DNA of 56,065 bases, from assembly GCF_003569785.1 (NCBI RefSeq), contig NZ_KZ984003.1, positions 10,474 through 66,538 on the forward strand. Direction: 5' to 3'. The notes beneath the pieces were generated by a model that made no database searches, was not told where the DNA came from, and worked only from the letters and a program-made list of their open reading frames with translations. The translations under genes and the position numbers were made by a program. The stretch comes from Leucobacter sp. wl10. GTDB taxonomy: Bacteria > Actinomycetota > Actinomycetes > Actinomycetales > Microbacteriaceae. This document shows positions 26,946-35,576 of the stretch, piece by piece; the stretch's first letter is position 1, and each line of letters opens with the position of its first letter.

Positions 26946-29900
26946 CCCGGACGACGACACACGAGCAGGGTCGACCGCCCGCACCAGCAGGCGCCACGCC
27001 CCCGCAGGAGGCGGTGATTTTCGACCTGGACGGCGTCGTCACCAACACCGCCACCGTGCACGCTGCCGCCTGGAAGCGCCTCTTCGACGAGGCGCTGGCC
27101 GACCCCCGGCTGGACGGCGGCCCGTACGCTCCCTTCGACGTCACCGAGGACTACCGGCGCTACGTCGACGGGCGCTCCCGCGAGGACGGCGTGGCCGCCT
27201 TTCTGGCCGCCCGCGGCATCGAGATCAAACCGGGCGCTGATGGCGGGGCGGCCGACGACTGGTCGGTACGCGGGCTCGCAGCACGGAAGAACCGGATCTA
27301 CCTCGACCTGCTCGCCGAGCAGGGCGTGCGGGTGTTCCCCGGCACGGTGGACCTGCTGCAGCGTCTGCGGGCCGGTGGGGTGCCGGTGGGCCTGGTGACC
27401 GCCAGCCGCAACGCCGAACAGGTGCTGGCCGCGACCGGACTGAACGGGCTCTTCGACGTGGTCGTGGACGGCCGGCAGGCCGAGGAACTCGGTCTGCCGG
27501 GCAAGCCCGACCCCGCCATGTTCCTGCGGGCGGCCGAACGGCTCGGCGTCGACCCGGCCCGCGCGGCGGTGGTCGAGGACGCCGTCGCCGGGGTCCGTGG
27601 CGCCCGGGCCGGGGGGTTCGACCTGGTGGTCGGGGTGGACCGGGCCGGTGATCGTGCCGCCCTGGAGGCCGCCGGGGCCAGCATCGTCGTCACCGACGTC
27701 TCCGAACTGGACCTCGGGGCGCTGCGCGCCGACCCTTGGACCCTGGTCTATGCCGGGTTCGACCCGGCCCACGGGACCCACCGGGAGGCGCTGACCGCGC
27801 TGGGCAACGGGTACCTCGGCACCCGCGGGACGGCGCCGGAGCGGGCCGCGGACGGGGTCCACTACCCGGGCACGTATCTGGCCGGGGTGTACAACCGGCT
27901 GGTCACCACCGTGCACGGGCGGCAGGTCGAGGACGAGCACCTCGTCAACGCCCCCAACTGGCTGGTCCTGGACCTCCGCGTCGGCGACGGGCCGTGGTGG
28001 TCCGAGGGTGGTCTGACGGTCATGGACGAGCGCCGCGAGCTGGACCTGCGCCGCGGGGTGCTCACCCGCACCGCGGTGCTCACCGACCCCGCCGGACGGC
28101 GGCTGCACCTGACGCAGCGGCGTCTGGTGTCCATGGCCCGCCCCCACCTGGCCGCCCTGGAGACCACGCTGGTGGCACAGGGCTGGAGCGGCCCGGTCAG
28201 CGTCCGGTCCGGCATCGACGCCGGGGTGGTCAACGCCAACGTGGCCGAGTATCGGGCGCTGGCCAACCGTCACCTGCGCGTCCTGGGCGCCGACACGCTC
28301 GGCGACGGCTCCCTGCTGGTGGAAGTGGAGACCACGCAGAGCCGGATCCGGATCGCCACCGCAGCGCGCACCACCATCACCGGCGCGGCCGCTGCACCTC
28401 CCGTGCCCGAACTCGTCGGAGACCGGCACGCCCAGCTCTTCCAGTTCTCGCTCCGGGACCGCGTGCCGGTGACGGTCGACAAGACGGTCACGATGTTCAC
28501 CTCCAAAGACCGGGCGATCGCCGCCCCCGCGCTGGCCGCAGCCGGTGAACTGGGCTGGGCGCGCGGCGGGTTCACCGACCTGCTGCCCGCCCACGAAAAC
28601 GCCTGGGCGCGGCTGTGGGACCGCTTCGGCGTCACCCTGGACGCCGACACCCAGACCCAGCTGGTGCTGAACCTGCACGTCTTCCACCTGCTCCAGTCGC
28701 TCTCAGGACACACTGCCGGCGTCGACGCCGGGGTGCCCGCGCGGGGCCTGCACGGGGAGGGCTACCGCGGGCACGTGTTCTGGGACGAGTTGTTCGTCCT
28801 GCCCGTACTCACCGCCCACCAGCCGTGGGTGTCCCGGACACTGCTGGACTACCGGCACCGGCGACTCGACGCCGCCCGCCGCGCCGCCACCGCCGCCGGC
28901 CACCGTGGAGCCATGTTCCCCTGGCAGAGCGGCAGCGACGGACGGGAGGAAACCCCGGTCATGCTGTTCAACACCCGTTCCGGGCGGTGGATGCCGGACA
29001 ACTCCCGCCACCAGCGCCACGTCGGGCTGGCCGTGGCCTACAACGCCTGGCAGTACTACCAAACCACCGGGGACACCGCCTGGCTCGCCCACCGCGGAGC
29101 AGACCTCATCATCGAGGTAGCCAGGTTCTTCACCTCCCTGGCCACCTACGACGGCACCGAGGACCGGTTCCACATCGCCGGCGTGATGGGGCCCGATGAA
29201 TACCACGACAGCTACCCCGACGCCCCCGGGCAAGGCCTGGTCGACAACGCCTACACCAACGTGCTCACCGCCTGGCTCTGCACCCGCGCGCTCGACACCC
29301 TTCGGGTCACCCACGGCCAGGACTGCGACGAGTTGCGTGCACGGCTGGGCATCCGCGCCGACGAACTCGCCCGCTGGGAGCACCTCTCCCGGCGCCTGGC
29401 CGTGCCCTTCCACAACGGCGTGATCTCCCAGTTCGCCGGCTACGAGCACCTCGCCGAGCTGGACTGGGGCGCCTACCGCGACCGGTACGGCAACATCGGC
29501 CGCCTGGACCTGATCCTCGAAGCCGAGGGCGACACCACCAACCGGTACCGGCTCGCCAAACAAGCCGACGTGATCATGCTGCTCTACCTCCTGGGCCCCT
29601 CGGAGCTAATGGCCACGCTGGGGCGACTCGGCTACCCAGCCGACCAGAACCTGCTCGCCCGCACGGTGGACTACTACCTCGCCCGCACCGCCCACGGCTC
29701 CACCCTCAGCCGGGTCGTGCACGCCTCGGCGCTGGCCCAGATGGACACGCTGCGGTCCTGGGCCACCTTCCGGGAGGCGCTCGTCGCCGACCTCGACGAC
29801 ACCCAGGGCGGCACCACCGGAGAGGGCATCCACCTTGGCGCCATGGCCGCCACCGTCGACATCGTCACCCGTGCCTTCGCCGGACTGCGCACCGACGGCG

Positions 29901-30124
29901 ACACCGTCGTCTTCGACCCCCACCTCCCGCGGGCCCTAGGCTCGGTGCGCTTCGGACTCGTGCACCGCGGCCAACACCTGCGCGTCACCCTCGACCACCA
30001 CAGCCTCATCATCAATGCCGACCCGGGCACCACCAACTCCCAGCTGCTGGTTCGCCAGGGCGCGCGGACTGTGGCAATCCCCGCCGGGGGCACGGTCACC
30101 TTCCAGCCGAGGGAAAGCCACTAG
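26942..30124 (+). CDS. Beta-phosphoglucomutase/GH65 disaccharide phosphorylase fusion
   Basis: The 1060-residue protein is a two-enzyme fusion. Residues 20-260 form a HAD mutase of the beta-phosphoglucomutase type (FDLDGVVTNTATVHAAAW, Asp28 and Asp30; LVTASRNAE; GKPDPAMF; VVEDAVAGVRGARAG). Residues 275-1055 form a GH65 enzyme (LGNGYLGTRG, HVFWDELFVLP, and the general-acid motif MGPDEYHDSY with DNAYTN). GH65 phosphorylases split trehalose, maltose or kojibiose to beta-glucose-1-phosphate, and the mutase turns that into glucose-6-phosphate without spending ATP. The exact sugar is not determinable here. It is the last gene of the copper operon, overlapping the EamA gene. Confidence 0.9.
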   Translation: MTRTTTHEQGRPPAPAGATPPQEAVIFDLDGVVTNTATVHAAAWKRLFDEALADPRLDGGPYAPFDVTEDYRRYVDGRSREDGVAAFLAARGIEIKPGADGGAADDWSVRGLAARKNRIYLDLLAEQGVRVFPGTVDLLQRLRAGGVPVGLVTASRNAEQVLAATGLNGLFDVVVDGRQAEELGLPGKPDPAMFLRAAERLGVDPARAAVVEDAVAGVRGARAGGFDLVVGVDRAGDRAALEAAGASIVVTDVSELDLGALRADPWTLVYAGFDPAHGTHREALTALGNGYLGTRGTAPERAADGVHYPGTYLAGVYNRLVTTVHGRQVEDEHLVNAPNWLVLDLRVGDGPWWSEGGLTVMDERRELDLRRGVLTRTAVLTDPAGRRLHLTQRRLVSMARPHLAALETTLVAQGWSGPVSVRSGIDAGVVNANVAEYRALANRHLRVLGADTLGDGSLLVEVETTQSRIRIATAARTTITGAAAAPPVPELVGDRHAQLFQFSLRDRVPVTVDKTVTMFTSKDRAIAAPALAAAGELGWARGGFTDLLPAHENAWARLWDRFGVTLDADTQTQLVLNLHVFHLLQSLSGHTAGVDAGVPARGLHGEGYRGHVFWDELFVLPVLTAHQPWVSRTLLDYRHRRLDAARRAATAAGHRGAMFPWQSGSDGREETPVMLFNTRSGRWMPDNSRHQRHVGLAVAYNAWQYYQTTGDTAWLAHRGADLIIEVARFFTSLATYDGTEDRFHIAGVMGPDEYHDSYPDAPGQGLVDNAYTNVLTAWLCTRALDTLRVTHGQDCDELRARLGIRADELARWEHLSRRLAVPFHNGVISQFAGYEHLAELDWGAYRDRYGNIGRLDLILEAEGDTTNRYRLAKQADVIMLLYLLGPSELMATLGRLGYPADQNLLARTVDYYLARTAHGSTLSRVVHASALAQMDTLRSWATFREALVADLDDTQGGTTGEGIHLGAMAATVDIVTRAFAGLRTDGDTVVFDPHLPRALGSVRFGLVHRGQHLRVTLDHHSLIINADPGTTNSQLLVRQGARTVAIPAGGTVTFQPRESH

Positions 30125-30136
30125 CGAGACGTCAGG

Positions 30137-31087
30137 ATGGATGGGCGCGGTGACGGGGTGTATGGCTCATCGACCACGCCATCTGACCGGGGCTTCTCGC
30201 CGGTGGTGGCGCGGACCGAATGTGTGCACCAGCGGCGTGATCCGATCGCCTATGACTGCGTGAAGCTGATCTTCGTACGGGCCGGGTCGGCGTGGTTGTT
30301 CAGCGAGTTCGGTGAACGTCCCATTCGGCTCGGGGATGCAGTACTTCTCGCGGCGAACACACTCTGTGGCGCCGAATCTGAGGACTGGATCACCACCACG
30401 ACGCTGTACCTGAACCGGGACTACGTGGTGGACCAGGTGTTCTGGCAGCACGCCGCGATCCTGGCCGACCGTCTGGAGGCCAAGGACTTTCTCGCCGCCC
30501 GGTATGCCGAACCCGCTCAAGTGCTGCGGCTGGGTGAGCATCGCGTGGGGTGCCTGATGCCGTGGCTGGACGAACTCGGCCAGCTCAGTCTCGACGGGCC
30601 CGCCCCGGAGCGGTTCTACCGGATGCAGGCGCTGCTGTTCGCCGTCCTGGACGTGGTCTCTCCCTTCGTGGCGACCACGGCGGTGCGCCGGTCCCCGACT
30701 CAGCGCAAGGCCACCTGGCCCGGCACCCCGGCACTGCGGCGGCTGGCGCCCCTGCGAATCGAGGCCCGGACTGCGGCTGACTTGTTGCGCGAGCACCCGG
30801 CACGACCATGGACGCTGAGCGCGCTGGCTGACGTGGTGCATCTGTCGCCGTCCCAGCTCGGACGGGTCTTCGTCGAGGCCTACGGTCAAACCCCGATGAC
30901 GTACCTGACCACGCTGCGGGCCGAACACCTGGCCCGGCTGCTGCGCGAGACCGACCTGCCGGTTGAGCAAGCGATGGCCCAGGTCGGCTGGCACAGCCGG
31001 GGCCACGCCGCTCGTCTGTTCCGCCAAGCGGTCGGGCTCACCCCTATACGGTACCGCCACCGCAGCCGGCAGGGCACTTCCGACTGA
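30137..31087 (+). CDS. AraC-family transcriptional regulator
   Basis: The 316-residue protein has a cupin-like N-terminal sensing half (LIFVRAGSAWLFSEFGERPIRLGDAVLL). The C-terminal AraC DNA-binding domain consists of two HTH units: WTLSALADVVHLSPSQLGRVFVEAYGQTPMTYLTTLR and LPVEQAMAQVGWHSRGHAARLFRQAVGLTPIRYR. The ligand is unknown. It follows the GH65 fusion by 12 bp and could end that operon, but it also precedes the ardC-led plasmid module, so its target is open. The start at ATG 30137 has only a weak ribosome site. Confidence 0.88.
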   Translation: MDGRGDGVYGSSTTPSDRGFSPVVARTECVHQRRDPIAYDCVKLIFVRAGSAWLFSEFGERPIRLGDAVLLAANTLCGAESEDWITTTTLYLNRDYVVDQVFWQHAAILADRLEAKDFLAARYAEPAQVLRLGEHRVGCLMPWLDELGQLSLDGPAPERFYRMQALLFAVLDVVSPFVATTAVRRSPTQRKATWPGTPALRRLAPLRIEARTAADLLREHPARPWTLSALADVVHLSPSQLGRVFVEAYGQTPMTYLTTLRAEHLARLLRETDLPVEQAMAQVGWHSRGHAARLFRQAVGLTPIRYRHRSRQGTSD

Positions 31088-31264
31088 CCGCGTGATTCGT
31101 GTTAGCGCATCTTCGATACGCGGATCGGCATCATCGGCCCCTCCCGGCCCACGGCCGGACTTCGGTTTGGTAGGCCGGTAAGGACTTGTCGGGTTCACCG
31201 CTGCGCCTGACGCCCACCCCGTCGTTGTCCGTCTCATCCGTGCTGGTGGTCCCGGCGTACCTGA

Positions 31265-31295
31265 TGGTCACCGAGCCTGTTCGGCCCGGTGACCA
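31265..31295. promoter_or_regulatory. 9-bp inverted repeat in ardC leader
   Basis: TGGTCACCG and CGGTGACCA flank 13 bases, about 25 bp before the ardC start and just upstream of its GGGAGGAG. It may be an operator or leader hairpin controlling the plasmid module. Confidence 0.45.
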
Positions 31296-31319
31296 GGGTA
31301 GCGGGAGGAGACGGCGACG

Positions 31320-32438
31320 ATGGCCACGACACGGGAGAACGCTCAGGCGGCCCGCGAGGCGAAGCTCGACGAGCTGCACGAACGGCTGACCGGTGCGGTC
31401 GACCAGCTCGTGTCCGGGGAGGACTGGGCGCGGGCGCTCGCGTTCGCGGCACGGTTCAGGGCCAGATCGTTCTCGAACACGCTGCTGATCTGGGCGCAGC
31501 ACCAAGCGGCCTTCGAGGCGGGCCGGGTACCGGAGCCGATGCCGTCGTATGTGGCCGGGTACCGGCAGTGGCAGACTCTGGGGCGGCAGGTCGAGAAAGG
31601 GCAGTCCGGGTACCAGATTCTGGCCCCGGTCACCGGCCGGTTCGCCTCCTCGAATCCAGCGGATGCGGAGTCGTGGCGGCGCCTGGGCAAGGGTGAGAGG
31701 CCCCGGCCGGGCGAGGTGGTCCGGTCGAAGATGATCACCGCCAAGCCTGCCTACGTGTGGGATGCCTCCCAGACCTCCGGGGAGCCGATCCCGGAGCCGC
31801 CGGCGCCGACGCTGTTGGAGGGTGAAGCTCCCACCGGTCTGTGGGACGGGTTGGCCGATCATGTGCGCGCGCAGGGGTTTGCGGTGCTGCGGGTGCCGCA
31901 CGAGGGCATGATCCACGGCGCCAACGGGGTCACCGATTACACCGCGAAGACGGTGGCGATCCGGGAGAACATGGACCCTGCCGCGCAGGTGAAGACGCTC
32001 GCCCACGAACTGGGTCACGTCCTGCTGCACGGCCCCGACAACGACGAGGCGCGTCAGCATCGTGGCATCGGGGAGGTCGAGACGGAGTCGGTCGCGCTGA
32101 TGATCGGCGCCGCCCACGGCATGGACACCTCCGGGTACACGATCCCGTACGTGTCCACGTGGGCCGCGCGGGTGGATGGCAAAGAGCCCGGCGAGATTGT
32201 CAAGGCCACCGGGGAGCGGGTCCGCAAGACGGCACTGTCGATCCTGGAACGGCTCGACACCGCACAGGTGACCGACGGCGCCCCGCCCGGCCTGGACCGC
32301 GACGCACCACAGCGCGAGGAGACCTCCCGCACTCAGCCGACCCACGAGGTCCCGGCATCGCGCCAGGTGACGCCGCTGCCCGAGCCCGAGACCCGGACGG
32401 TCACCGCGTCCGCGACAACACCGGCGAGGGCATTGTGA
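31320..32438 (+). CDS. ArdC-like antirestriction protein with zinc-peptidase domain
   Basis: The intact 372-residue copy has an N-terminal ArdC-type ssDNA-binding region (RSFSNTLLIWAQHQAAF, VAGYRQWQTLGRQVEKGQSGYQILAPV). A C-terminal ImmA/IrrE-like metallopeptidase carries HELGHVLLHG and a downstream acidic GIGEVETESVALMI. ArdC proteins shield incoming plasmid DNA from host restriction. ATG 31320 follows GGGAGGAG. The gene ends in a GTGA overlap with prim-pol. The second half is duplicated, in broken form, at 1-702; by eye the nucleotide identity is about 90 percent. Confidence 0.88.
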   Translation: MATTRENAQAAREAKLDELHERLTGAVDQLVSGEDWARALAFAARFRARSFSNTLLIWAQHQAAFEAGRVPEPMPSYVAGYRQWQTLGRQVEKGQSGYQILAPVTGRFASSNPADAESWRRLGKGERPRPGEVVRSKMITAKPAYVWDASQTSGEPIPEPPAPTLLEGEAPTGLWDGLADHVRAQGFAVLRVPHEGMIHGANGVTDYTAKTVAIRENMDPAAQVKTLAHELGHVLLHGPDNDEARQHRGIGEVETESVALMIGAAHGMDTSGYTIPYVSTWAARVDGKEPGEIVKATGERVRKTALSILERLDTAQVTDGAPPGLDRDAPQREETSRTQPTHEVPASRQVTPLPEPETRTVTASATTPARAL

Positions 32439-33382
32439 CGGCCGCGGTAGACGCGGTCGCCAGCGTGCTCAGACACGCCGCCGACCCGCGGCCGGTCTCG
32501 GTCGTGGCACGGGAACTGGCCGCCGCCGGGGTGCCGGTGTTCCCGTGCCTGCCCGGCGGCAAGCGTCCCCTGACGACGCATGGTTTCCACGACGCCAACA
32601 CCGACCTCGAACAGATCACAGCGTGGTGGCACAAGCATCCGGAAGCGAACCTCGCCGTGCCCACCGGCGCGGCGTCCGGGGTGGTGGTGGTCGATGTCGA
32701 CGTGCACGGGCCCGTCGACGGCTACCGGGCGTTCGAGCGCGCCCACAGGACGGGGCTGGTGTCGGGGTGGCAGCTTCTCGTGGCGACGCCCTCGGCTGGG
32801 ATGCACGCCTACTACCCGGCCACCCCAGACCGGGAACAGCGGTCGTGGCAAGCCGCGCGCGCCGGGATCGACTTCCGTGGTGACGGCGGGTACATCGTCG
32901 TCCCACCCTCGACCGTGTCCACCGCCGGTACGAGCGCCGGCTACCGGGTGCGGCGGATCAACAGCGGGGCGACGTCGGTGCTCGATGCCGACCGTCTGCG
33001 GGAGTTCCTCGATCGCCGTCCCACGTCCTCCGGCAGGTCGGGCCGGGAGGTGGAACGGTCAGCGGATGTGTCGCGCCTGGCGGCGTGGGTCGCCGGCCGC
33101 GGCGAAGGAGAACGCAACCGAGGCCTGTTCTGGGCCGCCTGCCGCCTCGCCGAGAACAACATGCCGGCGCCGGAAGCGCTGGAGGTGCTCGCGGCCGCAG
33201 CCACGGAGGCGGGACTGGGTGAGCGAGAGATCACCGCGACCGTCCGCTCCGCCTACTGCACCGTCCAACCCCGCCCCCAGACCTCCTCACAGGTCCAGGG
33301 CGGCTTGTCGCCGGCAACGGATAGTTGGTTCAGTCGGGAGGCGACCGTGCGGCCCTCCCCTCCGGTGCGGGGGCTGTCATGA
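32435..33382 (+). CDS. Bifunctional DNA primase/polymerase (prim-pol)
   Basis: The 315-residue protein has an N-terminal prim-pol domain (PVFPCLPGGKRPLT; acidic VVDVDVHGPVDG; HAYYPATPDREQ; FRGDGGYIVVPPS). The C-terminal region (RGEGERNRGLFWAACRLAENN) resembles the PriCT-like segment of plasmid primases. It would prime plasmid replication or transferred-strand synthesis. GTG 32435 overlaps the ardC stop, and its own stop overlaps the DUF2637 start. The N-terminal half is repeated as a truncated copy at 699-1268. Confidence 0.88.
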   Translation: MTAAVDAVASVLRHAADPRPVSVVARELAAAGVPVFPCLPGGKRPLTTHGFHDANTDLEQITAWWHKHPEANLAVPTGAASGVVVVDVDVHGPVDGYRAFERAHRTGLVSGWQLLVATPSAGMHAYYPATPDREQRSWQAARAGIDFRGDGGYIVVPPSTVSTAGTSAGYRVRRINSGATSVLDADRLREFLDRRPTSSGRSGREVERSADVSRLAAWVAGRGEGERNRGLFWAACRLAENNMPAPEALEVLAAAATEAGLGEREITATVRSAYCTVQPRPQTSSQVQGGLSPATDSWFSREATVRPSPPVRGLS

Positions 33383-34176
33383 CCGTCCATGCCGGCACGG
33401 GGCGGAGGAGCCGGCACTGGGCGGTGGTCACCGCCGTGGCCGGGACGGTGTTCATCGCCGCCGGCGCGTTCTGGCTGTCGTTCACAGCGCTGGCCGATCT
33501 CGCCGCTCGCTCCGGCGTTGGCGGCTCGCAGGCGTGGGCGTGGCCGCTGATCGTCGACGGCATCATCGTCGTCGCCACCGTCGCCGTCGTCGCCCTGGCC
33601 GGTCAGCGGTCGGCGTGGTACCCGTGGGCGCTGCTGATCGGCGGCGCTGCCGTCTCCGTGACCGCCAACGCCCTCCACGCCGTCGTCGCCGCGGATGCCG
33701 ATGTCCCCGGGGTGCTGGCCGCGGCCGTCGCCGCGGTGCCGCCGGTGGTGCTGCTGGCGATCACCCACCTGACCGTCATCCTCACCCGACCCCAACGGAA
33801 CACCGACGCATCCGTGTCCCACGACGACACCGTGGCCAGTGACACGTCCGCGTCCATCAATGAAGCCGGGTGGGGCGGGGTGCCGGCGCCGGAGTTGGGA
33901 GCGGAGCAGTCAGCAGAGGCTCAAACGGTCGTCACGTTGCCGGCGCCAACGCCGGAAGCGATCGACCCGGCATCGGCGCACGAGAGCGCCGAACCGTCGG
34001 TCGACCCCCGGGCGGTCCTTACCGATCGGCGTGCCCGAGCAGCGGAGCTGCGCGGGCAGGGGTGGTCGAACAAGAAGATCGCGCGAGAACTCGGCGTGCA
34101 TCCCTCCACCGTGGGCCGCTGGTTCACCGCGGCGCACCTTCCCGACAGCACCGATGTCGAGGAGGCGACCCCATGA
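33379..34176 (+). CDS. DUF2637 membrane protein with HTH tail
   Basis: The 265-residue protein has four hydrophobic helices in the first 140 residues (AVVTAVAGTVFIAAGAFWLS; WAWPLIVDGIIVVATVAVVALAG; WALLIGGAAVSVTANALHAVVAA; VLAAAVAAVPPVVLLAITHLTV), matching DUF2637. An Ala/Pro/Glu-rich linker leads to a C-terminal HTH (AAELRGQGWSNKKIARELGVHPSTVGRWF). DUF2637 proteins are frequent on actinobacterial conjugative elements and are sometimes linked to SpdB-type spread functions; the role is unproven. The start is ATG 33379. Confidence 0.82.
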   Translation: MTVHAGTGRRSRHWAVVTAVAGTVFIAAGAFWLSFTALADLAARSGVGGSQAWAWPLIVDGIIVVATVAVVALAGQRSAWYPWALLIGGAAVSVTANALHAVVAADADVPGVLAAAVAAVPPVVLLAITHLTVILTRPQRNTDASVSHDDTVASDTSASINEAGWGGVPAPELGAEQSAEAQTVVTLPAPTPEAIDPASAHESAEPSVDPRAVLTDRRARAAELRGQGWSNKKIARELGVHPSTVGRWFTAAHLPDSTDVEEATP

Positions 34177-34592
34177 GTTCCGAACACGACCACGATCCCC
34201 GGCGGCCCGACGCCGACGAGCGGGTACCCGAGCAGGACTCCGCGCGCACGTCGGCGGAGTCTGTCGAGAAGAGCGAGGCACCGGACGCGGTCCGGGCAAC
34301 ACGGGCCTCCCACCGACGCGGAGCCGAACGGCAGACACCAGCGGCGGAATCGAGGCGGGCGCGGGGTGTGGAGTGGGTGCGGCCCACGGACCTCATCGCC
34401 CGCCACGGGGCGGCCCTCGCCGGGCGGGGTATCGACTTCGAGGTAGAGCTGGCCCGCCGCACCGGCACCCCGATCGCCACTGGTGCCCGCCGGCTGGGTG
34501 AGCGGGCACGCCGGCTGCCGCCCTTGTCGGCGTTCGGCCGCGGCAGCTCGGGGCAGGTCGCTCCGTCCCGGCTCGGTGTCGGGATGAGCTGA
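34173..34592 (+). CDS. Hypothetical plasmid-module protein
   Basis: The 139-residue protein is not recognised. The first half is charged and probably disordered (Asp/Arg/Glu-rich); a compact stretch follows at residues 66-115 (VEWVRPTDLIARHGAALAGRGIDFE, then LARRTGTPIATGARRLGERARRLPP). It is coupled to the DUF2637 gene by ATGA and has the same codon bias as its neighbours, so it is likely a real gene. Confidence 0.65.
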   Translation: MSSEHDHDPRRPDADERVPEQDSARTSAESVEKSEAPDAVRATRASHRRGAERQTPAAESRRARGVEWVRPTDLIARHGAALAGRGIDFEVELARRTGTPIATGARRLGERARRLPPLSAFGRGSSGQVAPSRLGVGMS

Positions 34593-34602
34593 GGAGGGCG
34601 GT

Positions 34603-34669
34603 GACAAGCGATGCGGATGCCAGCAGGAACGGAGCGTGGGGATGGGGTGTGCACCTGCTTGTCAGGAGG
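34603..34669 (+). promoter_or_regulatory. Leader hairpin and RBS before 34680 gene
   Basis: GACAAGC (34603-34609) can pair with GCTTGTC (34657-34663), which runs straight into the AGGAGGT ribosome site at 34663-34669. The same GCTTGTCA...GGAGG arrangement recurs before two transfer genes at 46534 and 49940. Confidence 0.4.
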
Positions 34670-34679
34670 TGCCCTGACC

Positions 34680-35576
34680 ATGACCGAGAACACCCACCCC
34701 ACCACCGCCCCAGCGGCAGCTGCTGACCGCGCGGACTTCACGACCGGTGAGGGCCTGCGCGCCGTGCTGCACCGGCTCGACCACGGCGGCCGGCGCGCCT
34801 GGCAGCACGATGCGCAAGCGGCGGAGCTGATGGCGTTCACCGCGGAGAAGTACGCGTCGCTGGCGCGCAAGCATGGGCTGGACCCGTGGGAGGCCGCGTC
34901 GGCGGCGTTCGACGTGATGTACACCCGGGCCGCCCGCGAGGCGCACGATCCGTGGGCGGTGGTCACGCACGCGGTGCGGATCACCTGCATCTTCGAAGAA
35001 CGCGCCCAAGGACTGCTGTGCTCGGTCCATCAAGCCCGCCGCCCCCACATCTCCGCGTTCCACGACCCCGAACGGTTCTCCGACCGCGAGACTCCGCTGA
35101 CCGACTACCACCCCGCTTTCCACATCCCCGCCGCCGACGCACCGGACGCTCCCGAGACACCGGCATCGGCGCGGGCCAGCACCTCGGCGGGCTCGGCCGT
35201 CGACGACGCGATCGCGCTGTTCACGCTGCTGGACTGGCCGCCCGACACGGCGCGGGCTGCGGTCGAGCACGTGTGCGGAGCGCTCACCCGGGCCGGCACC
35301 CGACAGACCGCCTACGAGGCGTTGCGTCGCGACAAGCATGCCCGCGCCCTGCTCGACATCCCCGGCCACTCCTGGACCGCGCTGTTGAAGGCCCTGCTCG
35401 GCCACCCCCACCCGGCCTACACCGCTACTGGCCTTGGCCGGGGTGTGCTGCTGCGCCTGCTGATCGGCGAGAGCCTGCCGGTTTTGCTGCGCGACGACGA
35501 CCTCGTGCTCTCGATCTCGCTCGCCGCCCCACGCCGCCGTCGGAACCACGCCGATGACACCCATGGTGGTGCGTGA
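34680..35576 (+). CDS. Hypothetical conjugative-element protein
   Basis: The 298-residue soluble protein is of unknown function. The first 130 residues resemble a helical replication or sigma-like fold (WQHDAQAAELMAFTAEKYASLARKHGLDPWEAASAAFDVMY). The second half repeats short helices (RQTAYEALRRDKHARALLDIPGHSWTALLKALLG). ATG 34680 is chosen over earlier in-frame starts because it follows AGGAGGT. The next gene's GTG overlaps its stop. It belongs to the co-directional plasmid module. Confidence 0.7.
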   Translation: MTENTHPTTAPAAAADRADFTTGEGLRAVLHRLDHGGRRAWQHDAQAAELMAFTAEKYASLARKHGLDPWEAASAAFDVMYTRAAREAHDPWAVVTHAVRITCIFEERAQGLLCSVHQARRPHISAFHDPERFSDRETPLTDYHPAFHIPAADAPDAPETPASARASTSAGSAVDDAIALFTLLDWPPDTARAAVEHVCGALTRAGTRQTAYEALRRDKHARALLDIPGHSWTALLKALLGHPHPAYTATGLGRGVLLRLLIGESLPVLLRDDDLVLSISLAAPRRRRNHADDTHGGA

